The position numbers were made by a program, and so were the translations under genes. 9,951 nucleotides of DNA from Pseudomonadota bacterium. GTDB lineage: Bacteria; Pseudomonadota; Alphaproteobacteria; Rhizobiales; Hyphomicrobiaceae. The stretch is taken from the NCBI GenBank assembly GCA_023412745.1, contig JAEZBZ010000350.1, positions 1 to 9,951 of the forward strand, written 5' to 3'. The notes beneath the pieces were generated by a model that saw only the letters and a program-made list of their open reading frames with translations, searched no databases and was not told the origin of the DNA. Shown here in pieces: positions 1-5,781 of the stretch; within the stretch, counting starts at the first letter, position 1; every line of letters begins with the position of its first letter.

Positions 1-775
1 ATGCTGATACGCGGCGTGCAAGGCCGGTGGCATCGTCAATGTCGACAGCCAGCCCAGAGACGGTTGCAGGGCCCACTGCGGGCTCGAAACGCTCCCTCGG
101 AATGCGGGTCAGGAATCGATTGATCGGTTCGGCCATGTCCATGCCGAGAACCGAGTTGTAATCGCCACACATGCCGACATCCGACATGTAGGCTGTACCA
201 CCCGACAAAATATGCTCGTCCGCTGTCGGTGAGTGTGTATGTGTGCCCAAAACGCAACTCACCCGGCTATCGAGAAAATGGCCCAGCGCCTGCTTCTCTG
301 ATGTCGCCTCGGCGTGGAAATCGACGATGATGGCGTCGGCTGCCCCGCGTTTCAGGCCGCAGGCCGTCACTTCTCGATCGATGGCGCGGAATGGGCAGTC
401 ATATTCGCCCATGAAAACCCTGCCGATCGCATTCATTATCAGCACGTCGGCACCATTGGCGGCCTTGAACAGGCCGACGCCCTTGCCCGGAGTTCCGGGC
501 GGCATGTTGAGTGGTCGCAAGAGACGCGGCTGACGTTCGATGAACACCAGCGCATCCTTCTGATCGAACGCGTGATTGCCGAGCGTTACAACGTCCGCGC
601 CGGCCTCCAGCAGATCTTCCAGGATCTGTTCCGTAATGCCAAAGCCGCCGGCGGAGTTTTCGCCGTTAACCGCGACGAAGTCGAGTTTGTAACGGCGTCG
701 AAGCATAGGCAGAGCGTCAAGCACAGCCTTGCGCCCTGCACGGCCGACCACATCACCGAGGAACAGAAATCTCAT
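1..775 (-). CDS. TIGR00282/YmdB-family metallophosphoesterase (3' end cut by window edge)
   Basis: An open frame of 258 codons starts MRFLFLGDVVGRAG and is still open at the left edge. Full-length relatives have about 270 residues, so only a short C-terminal piece is missing. Visible motifs fit the family's binuclear metal site: GDVVGRAG (Asp8), VNGENSAGG (Glu39, Asn40), LGNHAFD (Asn67, His68), DFHAEATSEK (His154) and GTHTHSPTAD (His179, His181), then YMSDVGMCG. Asp8, Glu39, Asn40, Asn67 and His68 fall at the same numbers as in Bacillus subtilis YmdB, which hydrolyses 2',3'-cyclic nucleotides; that activity is inferred here. It should be cytoplasmic, with no signal peptide. The ATG overlaps the stop of the upstream cyclo-ligase gene by one base (TGATG). 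No Shine-Dalgarno is visible before it, so translation is probably coupled to the cyclo-ligase. Confidence 0.93.
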   Translation of the reverse strand, partial: MRFLFLGDVVGRAGRKAVLDALPMLRRRYKLDFVAVNGENSAGGFGITEQILEDLLEAGADVVTLGNHAFDQKDALVFIERQPRLLRPLNMPPGTPGKGVGLFKAANGADVLIMNAIGRVFMGEYDCPFRAIDREVTACGLKRGAADAIIVDFHAEATSEKQALGHFLDSRVSCVLGTHTHSPTADEHILSGGTAYMSDVGMCGDYNSVLGMDMAEPINRFLTRIPRERFEPAVGPATVSGLAVDIDDATGLARRVSA

Positions 776-1365
776 CAGACCGGAACACACTTGCGGGGGC
801 CCGACGGGGTCAGCACCCAGTCAAGGCGTTCATCATAATCGAGGTGCGGAACAGCCGGCACCTCCTGCTCGTCATAAGCCAGTCCGATCGCGATGATCGG
901 CCTATGTGCACGGGCCGCGGCCAGCGTGCGATCGAAGAAGCCACCGCCGTATCCGAGCCGATAGCCGCGCGCATCGAACGCCAGCAGCGCCACCAACACG
1001 ACATCTGGCTGCGCGACTGGCGCGGTCGGCAGCGGCTCGCGGATGCCCCACATCTTCTCCGCCATCTCGTCGCCGGGCTGCCAGGCGTGGAATCCCAATG
1101 GCTTGGCCTTGCCCTTCATCGCCGGCAGCGCCAGCGCGAACCCCTGCTCGCGCATGCGCAGCATCAGCGGCAATGGATCGATCTCCTCGCCGATGGCGGC
1201 GAAGCCGGACAGCACCTTGCCCGGAAACGGCGCCGCGAAATCCAGTCCGCGCGCGGCAATGGCTTCGACAGCGCGCGTTCCATGCGCGCGGAACGCATTC
1301 GAGCGCACTTGCTTTGCGGAGTCACGAAGGGTCTTCTTGGCGGCAACGATGTCGTCGGTGTGCAT
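775..1365 (-). CDS. 5-formyltetrahydrofolate cyclo-ligase
   Basis: A 196-residue protein, the normal length for this enzyme (ygfA/fau in E. coli, also called MTHFS). It converts 5-formyltetrahydrofolate plus ATP to 5,10-methenyltetrahydrofolate in the cytoplasm, returning the storage folate to one-carbon metabolism. The N-terminal KKTLR (10-14) matches the ATP-contacting segment. EEID (60-63), WGIREP (106-111) and the signature RLGYGGGFFDR (136-146) form the active-site core. PHLDYDERLDWVLTP (173-187) is the usual C-terminal block. The start ATG has GAGG about 11 nt upstream. The gene follows the 6S RNA gene on the same strand, as ygfA follows ssrS in E. coli, so read-through from the ssrS promoter may help express it. 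It is followed, with a one-base overlap, by the YmdB-like gene. Confidence 0.95.
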   Translation of the reverse strand: MHTDDIVAAKKTLRDSAKQVRSNAFRAHGTRAVEAIAARGLDFAAPFPGKVLSGFAAIGEEIDPLPLMLRMREQGFALALPAMKGKAKPLGFHAWQPGDEMAEKMWGIREPLPTAPVAQPDVVLVALLAFDARGYRLGYGGGFFDRTLAAARAHRPIIAIGLAYDEQEVPAVPHLDYDERLDWVLTPSGPRKCVPV

Positions 1366-1389
1366 CCGGGATGCCTCGGGGCAGGACGC

Positions 1390-1419
1390 TTCCAGCGAAG
1401 CGCAGCGTTAGGGCTGGAA
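1390..1419 (-). other. Inverted repeat in the 6S-to-cyclo-ligase spacer
   Basis: A 7-bp perfect inverted repeat, TTCCAGC (1419-1413) and GCTGGAA (1396-1390), separated by 16 nt. It lies between the 3' end of the 6S RNA gene and the cyclo-ligase start and would form a hairpin in a read-through transcript. It lacks a U-run, so it is not a standard terminator. It could be a processing or stability element, or chance in GC-rich DNA. Confidence 0.25.
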
Positions 1420-1439
1420 CGAAAAATCAAAATGCCGCG

Positions 1440-1584
1440 AAGGCCGTCGGAACGGTTGATCCCGCCAGGTCCCTACAAAAGTAGGTGGGCGCCGTGTGTC
1501 CGAGACCACGGTCGAGGACAGGGACAGCTCCCATGGCAGACTTATAGGCCCAGGGGAAAATGTGTTCCTAACGAGCCCCGCAGC
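1440..1584 (-). ncRNA. ssrS: 6S RNA (ssrS), alphaproteobacterial type
   Basis: 6S RNA mimics an open promoter and binds sigma-70 RNA polymerase holoenzyme, adjusting transcription in slow growth. There is no coding gene here, and the place is the conserved ssrS position between zapA and the cyclo-ligase gene. A rod-like fold can be drawn by hand. The two ends pair (GGCTCGTTAGGAAC near 1578-1565 with GTTCCGACGGCC near 1453-1442, with a few bulges and G-U pairs). The apical arm is TGTCC/GGACA (1520-1516 / 1501-1497) with a nested GAC/GTC stem. A small CCTAC-TTTT-GTAGG hairpin lies at 1485-1472, followed by CCTGGCGGGATCAA, which I recall as typical of Rhizobiales 6S RNAs. The 5' end is set from the -10 box TAGAAT. 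The 3' end is set by the closing stem; ATTTTGATTTTT follows it. Both ends are approximate. Confidence 0.85.
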
Positions 1585-1591
1585 ACTTTGG

Positions 1592-1597
1592 ATTCTA
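1592..1597 (-). promoter_or_regulatory. Candidate -10 box of the 6S RNA promoter
   Basis: TAGAAT on the minus strand matches the sigma-70 -10 consensus at 5 of 6 bases and sits about 7 nt before the start of the predicted RNA. No good -35 box is found 16-18 nt upstream (CTGGAT at the expected place). The sequence between holds a T-run (1607-1612). Position relative to the closing stem of the RNA is the main support. Confidence 0.45.
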
Positions 1598-1700
1598 AGG
1601 CGTGGGGCCAAAAAATCCAGAGCCAACTTGCTCAATGAACGGGCAGGCCGTGAGTGTCGCAGGCCGGACAGGCGCTTTACGGCCGCGGCATGGCCCGACT

Positions 1701-1985
1701 TTAAGCCGAACGAGCCGCCTCGCGAGCCGAGCCGCTCGCCGACAGATCGCGCGGCGGCACGGCATCTGCTTCGCCATGGCGTTCGCGCAGCTCGAATAGT
1801 TCATCGGCGACCAGAAGAGCAGCCATCAGCATCAGCCGGTCGTTGCCAACCTGACCGAACTCATCAACCAGCCGATCCACCTTGGATTTCACATGCTGAG
1901 CGAGCGCCAGCAAACGCTGCTCCTCGCCATCGCCGCATCGCAGGCGATAGGTCCGCGCGTTGAGCGTAACCGTGACTTGCCCCAT
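1701..1985 (-). CDS. zapA: Cell division protein ZapA
   Basis: A 94-residue protein with the ZapA pattern. The N-terminal beta-rich globular domain reads MGQVTVTLNARTYRLRCGDGEE. A long helix follows, with DRLMLMAALLVADELFELRE (49-68), the coiled-coil tetramerization and FtsZ-bundling segment. ZapA binds FtsZ protofilaments in the cytoplasm and supports Z-ring formation; it is usually not essential. The C-terminal tail (71-94) is Ala/Arg/Ser-rich and probably disordered. The ATG has a G-rich stretch (GGGGGAAG) directly upstream, closer than ideal, so the start is likely but not proven. It lies 51 nt after the small coiled-coil gene on the same strand and before the 6S RNA gene, the standard zapA-ssrS-cyclo-ligase order. 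Confidence 0.92.
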   Translation of the reverse strand: MGQVTVTLNARTYRLRCGDGEEQRLLALAQHVKSKVDRLVDEFGQVGNDRLMLMAALLVADELFELRERHGEADAVPPRDLSASGSAREAARSA

Positions 1986-2036
1986 CTTCCCCCGATCGGC
2001 ACCCGGATGACGAGCGCCGCCGCATGCGGCTTAGCC

Positions 2037-2405
2037 TTACCTCTCAAGCACGTTATGGATTGAATCGATCACCCAATCAATTCTGTTGAGAACTTCGAGC
2101 CGCTGCGTCTCGAGCGCCGCGATCCTGGCTTCGGCGGCCGCCAGCTTCGCGCGCAGCTCAAGACGCTCGCGTTCCAGCTCCTTGATCGTGCTGGGCGTCT
2201 TGGCGGACTTCAGCGCAACCGTTTTTGCCTTTGAAGCGCCGGCCTTGGACGATTTGGCTGATGCGGCGACGGCCGCTGTGACTTTCGCCTTTGTTGCGGC
2301 TCGATTCTTCGCTGGTGCCGCGCTTCCGGAAGCCGCGCGCCGAGCCTGCCCCACGCTGCGTGCTGTTGCAGCGCGCCCTGTTTTTTGCCTATCCCGCTGC
2401 GTCAT
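2037..2405 (-). CDS. Small Ala/Lys-rich coiled-coil protein upstream of zapA (candidate ZauP-like)
   Basis: From the ATG at 2405 this encodes 122 residues in two parts. Residues 1-71 are rich in Ala, Lys, Ser and Arg and look disordered and strongly basic, like a histone H1 tail. Residues 72-122 form a predicted amphipathic coiled coil (TIKELERERLELRAKL, then AEARIAALETQRLEVLNRID) ending WVIDSIHNVLER. There is no signal peptide or membrane segment. A longer frame begins at 2465 (142 aa). I prefer 2405 because AGGAAG lies 9 nt before it, and the candidate promoter would start transcription at or inside the longer start. The gene is next to zapA, 51 nt away. In Caulobacter the coiled-coil gene upstream of zapA is ZauP, which acts with ZapA on the Z-ring. 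Equivalence here is inferred from position and coiled coil only. Confidence 0.75.
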   Translation of the reverse strand: MTQRDRQKTGRAATARSVGQARRAASGSAAPAKNRAATKAKVTAAVAASAKSSKAGASKAKTVALKSAKTPSTIKELERERLELRAKLAAAEARIAALETQRLEVLNRIDWVIDSIHNVLER

Positions 2406-2469
2406 TTCCCGCGTCTTCCTGAAGTGCGATGCAAGCCCCCTCAGGCCTTGAGCATCGCAGGTCATAAAC

Positions 2470-2497
2470 CTTAAAATCAGTCGACCGAGTGCGTCAA
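2470..2497 (-). promoter_or_regulatory. Candidate promoter of the coiled-coil gene–zapA operon
   Basis: On the minus strand TTGACG (2497-2492, 5 of 6 to the -35 consensus) is followed after 16 nt by TTTAAG (2475-2470, 4 of 6 to the -10 consensus). Transcription would begin near 2463, leaving a leader of about 58 nt before the ATG at 2405. That makes the in-frame ATG at 2465 unlikely as a start. Confidence 0.4.
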
Positions 2498-2550
2498 CTC
2501 AGCCGGCAGCGCATGAACCATTGTTACGTGTGAGTGCAGCAACATGGCCG

Positions 2551-2568
2551 CACGTGCATTGACACGTG
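2551..2568. repeat. Two CACGTG palindromes overlapping the gap -35 box
   Basis: CACGTG occurs at 2551-2556 and again at 2563-2568, a 12-nt period (about one helical turn). A third ACGTG lies at 2526-2530. The second copy overlaps the last bases of the candidate -35 box of gap. The spacing would suit a dimeric regulator bound on one face of the helix, but I cannot name one, and such short motifs may be chance. Confidence 0.3.
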
Positions 2569-2589
2569 AGCGGCGCGGGAACATCTAAT
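2559..2589 (+). promoter_or_regulatory. Candidate sigma-70-type promoter of gap
   Basis: A perfect -35 consensus, TTGACA (2559-2564), is followed by TCTAAT (2584-2589, 5 of 6 to the -10 consensus). The spacing of 19 nt is longer than the ideal 17, so the promoter may depend on an activator. A start near 2596 would give a leader of about 72 nt that contains the hairpin at 2603-2640. Confidence 0.45.
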
Positions 2590-2602
2590 CCGCAGATTCA
2601 TC

Positions 2603-2640
2603 GCGGCTGCACGGGGACTTTCGCCTGTTTCAGCAGCCGC
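2603..2640 (+). other. Stem-loop in the gap 5' leader
   Basis: GCGGCTGC (2603-2610) and GCAGCCGC (2633-2640) form a perfect 8-bp stem. Inside it ACGGG (2611-2615) can pair with CCTGT (2624-2628) with one G-U pair, making a longer hairpin with a one-sided bulge. It ends 15 nt before the ribosome binding site GGGAG (2656-2660). A highly translated glycolytic mRNA could use such a structure for 5' stability; that role is inferred. Confidence 0.4.
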
Positions 2641-2667
2641 CGGGAAACGCTGACCGGGAGACAAATC

Positions 2668-3678
<1,011 letters not shown>

Positions 3679-3994
3679 CGTTACCCTGACGTAACCTGGT
3701 GGCTAGCGCCCTCCGCGCTGGCCACCAGCTTTCAGCAAGCAAAGTCGTAGATCTTCCGACGATTGCCCTGTCCCGGCCAGAATTACGTGGATACTCCATC
3801 CAACAGCTTGCCGGCTGGCATCTTCACCAACATTTCGACTTTCTTGCCGGTCCCACATCTATTTATCCTGCCGTTCAGCATGTTCCCTGCCCCGCTGGCC
3901 CGTTTCTTGAAAACGCACTACATGACAGCCAGCGACACGCCGCACGGCATAAACCCACGCACGCAAAACACGCTCTAAAAGGAGACGCGACCCC
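3679..3994 (+). other. 316-nt gap–fba intergenic region
   Basis: I see no gene here. Short open frames across it (for example 3699-3998) have no recognisable motif, and no trace of phosphoglycerate kinase is visible. It contains the hairpin at 3696-3728 and ends with AAGGAG (3979-3984), a strong ribosome binding site 10 nt before the fba ATG. A poor promoter-like pair, ATGACA (3922-3927) and CATAAA (3948-3953) with 20-nt spacing, is the best I find for fba, so the fba promoter is not resolved. Confidence 0.6.
3696..3728 (+). terminator. Strong stem-loop 17 nt after gap
   Basis: CTGGTGGCTAGCGC (3696-3709) pairs with GCGCTGGCCACCAG (3715-3728), a 14-bp stem with a single G-U pair and the loop CCTCC. 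It is followed by CTTTC rather than a real U-run, so it is either a weak intrinsic terminator or a 3' stabilising hairpin that keeps gap mRNA more abundant than fba. A small GTTAC/GTAAC repeat (3680-3684 / 3691-3695) precedes it. Confidence 0.6.
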
Positions 3995-5023
3995 ATGAGT
4001 GAGAGGCTCGAGGACATCGCCCAGGCAATGGTTGCCCCCGGTAAGGGTATCCTGGCGGCCGATGAGAGCTCCGGCACCATCAAGAAGCGTTTTGACTCGA
4101 TCAACGTCGAGAACACCGAGAACAATCGGCGCGACTATCGCGAAATGCTGTTCCGCACCGAAGACGCCATGCGCGAGCATGTATCGGGCGTCATTCTGTT
4201 TGACGAGACGCTACGCCAGAAGGCCAAGGACGGCACAGCACTGGTCGACCTGATCAAGGCCAGCGGCTCGATCGCCGGTATCAAGGTCGACACCGGCGCC
4301 AAGGCTCTGTCTGGATCGAAGATCGAGAAGGTCACGGAAGGTCTCGACGGCCTGCGCGAGCGCCTGACCGAATATCACAAGCTCGGCGCCCGTTTCGCCA
4401 AGTGGCGTGCGGTCATCACCATCGCCGATGGCGCGCCGAGCTATAACTGCATCAACGCCAACGCCCACGGCCTCGCCCGCTATGCGGCGCTGTGCCAGGA
4501 AGCCGGCATCGTGCCGATCGTCGAGCCCGAAGTGCTGATGGACGGCGATCATTGCAGTCACGACATCGACACCTGCCATAAGGTAACGGAGTGGACGCTG
4601 AAGGAAGTCTTCCATCAGCTCTATTGCGCCAACGTGAAGCTTGAAGGCATCGTGCTGAAGCCGAACATGATCGTGCCCGGTCAAAAGTCGGCCAAGCAGG
4701 CCTCCGCCCAGGAAGTTGCCGAGCGCACCGTTGCCTGCCTCAAGGCCTGCGTGCCGCCGGCCGTACCGGGCATCGCGTTCCTGTCGGGCGGTCAGAGCGA
4801 TGAACTGGCGACCGAGCACCTGTCGCTGATGAACGCCATGGGCAACCTGCCCTGGAAGCTGACCTTCTCCTACGGCCGTGCGCTGCAAGCGGCAGCACTC
4901 AAGGCTTGGGGCGGACGTTCGGAGAATGTCGCGGCCGGTCAGCGGGCTTTCGCTCATCGCGCCCAGATGAACAGCCTTGCGTCACTTGGCACGTGGAAGA
5001 AGTCACTCGAGAAGGCGGCCTGA
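3995..5023 (+). CDS. fba: Class I fructose-1,6-bisphosphate aldolase
   Basis: A 342-residue aldolase of the eukaryotic-type class I (Schiff-base) family. It reversibly cleaves fructose-1,6-bisphosphate to dihydroxyacetone phosphate and glyceraldehyde-3-phosphate. Active-site landmarks: GILAADES (Asp24), GIKVDTG (Lys98), FAKWR (Lys137), VPIVEPEVL (Glu177, Glu179) and KLEGIVLKPN with the Schiff-base Lys222, followed by GIAFLSGGQSDE for phosphate binding. There are no class II zinc-ligand motifs. The C-terminus (SLEKAA) lacks the terminal Tyr of animal aldolases. The ATG has AAGGAG 10 nt upstream. The stop codon is itself the first three bases of a perfect hairpin (5021-5040). The gene is followed after 96 nt by the ThiE-like gene, probably in one transcript. 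The symbol is generic; class I genes in this group are named inconsistently. Confidence 0.97.
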   Translation: MSERLEDIAQAMVAPGKGILAADESSGTIKKRFDSINVENTENNRRDYREMLFRTEDAMREHVSGVILFDETLRQKAKDGTALVDLIKASGSIAGIKVDTGAKALSGSKIEKVTEGLDGLRERLTEYHKLGARFAKWRAVITIADGAPSYNCINANAHGLARYAALCQEAGIVPIVEPEVLMDGDHCSHDIDTCHKVTEWTLKEVFHQLYCANVKLEGIVLKPNMIVPGQKSAKQASAQEVAERTVACLKACVPPAVPGIAFLSGGQSDELATEHLSLMNAMGNLPWKLTFSYGRALQAAALKAWGGRSENVAAGQRAFAHRAQMNSLASLGTWKKSLEKAA

Positions 5024-5040
5024 TCCGGATTGCCGGATCA
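5021..5040 (+). other. Hairpin that includes the fba stop codon
   Basis: TGATCCGG (5021-5028), loop ATTG, CCGGATCA (5033-5040): a perfect 8-bp inverted repeat whose first three bases are the TGA of fba. No U-run follows. It would form in the fba–thiE-like transcript, and ribosomes finishing fba would cover it. A role as a 3' barrier or attenuator between aldolase and its downstream genes is an inference. Confidence 0.5.
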
Positions 5041-5048
5041 AGCCACGT

Positions 5049-5108
5049 TTCCGCCGGATTCGGTGCCGATAGCACCGCCCGAAAGGTTTTCTCAAGGTGC
5101 CGGCGGAA
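5049..5108 (+). promoter_or_regulatory. Structured leader that can hide the ribosome binding site of the ThiE-like gene
   Basis: TTCCGCCGG (5049-5057) is exactly complementary to CCGGCGGAA (5100-5108). The latter overlaps the start of the ribosome binding site GGAAGG (5105-5110). Inside the enclosed loop, CGGTGC (5061-5066) and GCACCG (5072-5077) form a 6-bp hairpin with the loop CGATA. Together this is a two-helix leader that would reduce initiation when folded. I see no conserved TPP-riboswitch segments (such as CTGAGA), so it is not a recognisable thiamine riboswitch. Confidence 0.35.
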
Positions 5109-5119
5109 GGTGCATACCC

Positions 5120-5761
5120 ATGTCTGAACAGGACATCAGCGCGCAGCTGTTTCTGGTTGTCGAGGCCGGAGACAGCGCGCGCGACCGCCTTTCCGCCGCG
5201 TTGGCCGCCGCGCGGATCGCTTCGGTTCTGATCGTGCCGCCAACGGGGCGCGATCTGTCGCTCGCCGAAGTCCAGCCGCTGATCGCGGCGGCTCAGGCCC
5301 ATGGCTCTGCGGCTTTGCTGCCCGATGCCGAACTGGCAAGGCTCGCCAAGGCCGACGGCGTCCATCTGCGCCATAGCGACGACATCGCTGCCGATTTCCG
5401 TGATGCGCGCGCCAAGGTCGGTGCCGGTGCGATCATCGGTGGTCATGCCGGAAGCTCGCGCCACGATGCCATGATGCTTGGCGAACTCGGTGCCGATTAC
5501 ATCGCTTTCGGCTTGCCGCGCGATGTGGCGAGCGAGGATGCCGCCCGCGGCCAGCGCTTCGAACTCGTTCAGTGGTGGGCGGAAATCTTCGAGGTGCCGT
5601 GCATCGCCTTTGATGTCGAGGACAACCGGGGCATCATAGATCTCGCCGAGGCAGGCGTCGATTTCATCGGTATCAGCCTGCCCACCGGCATCAGCCCGGC
5701 TGACGCTGCGGAGCGCGTCCGGCAGGTCGCGGACACCCTTTCCGCCGCAGAGGTCGGCTGA
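5120..5761 (+). CDS. ThiE-fold protein (thiamine-phosphate-synthase-like, active site degenerate)
   Basis: A 213-residue protein with the TIM-barrel order of thiamine phosphate synthase: LLPDAELARLAKADGVHLRHSDD (67-88), AGAIIGGHAGSS (102-113), GADYIAFG (124-131) and AGVDFIGISLP (178-188). Key ThiE features are missing. The pyrophosphate/Mg-binding Q-x-R-x-K strand is replaced by SVLIVPPTGRD (35-45). The Asn of the NDD motif is gone. The T-x-T-K loop after GADYxxxG reads LPRDVASED. The glycine-rich phosphate loop (GIGG) reads AFDVED. So a ThiE/TenI relative with another function is more likely than true thiamine synthesis. The start at 5120 has GGAAGG 9 nt upstream; the frame is open from 5030, but that part looks untranslated. 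It sits between fba and the Sel1 gene (20-nt gap), probably one operon. Confidence 0.85.
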   Translation: MSEQDISAQLFLVVEAGDSARDRLSAALAAARIASVLIVPPTGRDLSLAEVQPLIAAAQAHGSAALLPDAELARLAKADGVHLRHSDDIAADFRDARAKVGAGAIIGGHAGSSRHDAMMLGELGADYIAFGLPRDVASEDAARGQRFELVQWWAEIFEVPCIAFDVEDNRGIIDLAEAGVDFIGISLPTGISPADAAERVRQVADTLSAAEVG

Positions 5762-5781
5762 CGCATAGAGGAGCACAAACG

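Noticed and set aside
844..1638. A 264-codon plus-strand frame crossing the cyclo-ligase and 6S RNA genes
   Set aside because: Arg/His-rich translation without motifs, opposite a well-supported enzyme and structured RNA.
2019..2030. GCCGCATGCGGC palindrome in the zapA leader
   Set aside because: A 12-bp palindrome with no loop cannot form a simple hairpin, and such GC-rich palindromes are common in this kind of genome.
2566..2667. Upstream in-frame ATG giving a 34-residue N-terminal extension of GAPDH
   Set aside because: It overlaps the -35 box of the candidate promoter, has no family similarity, and the ATG at 2668 has a proper ribosome binding site.
3699..3998. Open frames of 71-99 codons in the gap–fba spacer as a possible small gene or pgk remnant
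   Set aside because: No similarity to phosphoglycerate kinase or another family that I can recognise, no ribosome binding site at their starts, and the longest begins inside the post-gap hairpin.
5024..5119. TPP riboswitch upstream of the ThiE-like gene
   Set aside because: The conserved TPP-sensor segments are not present, although the leader can fold.
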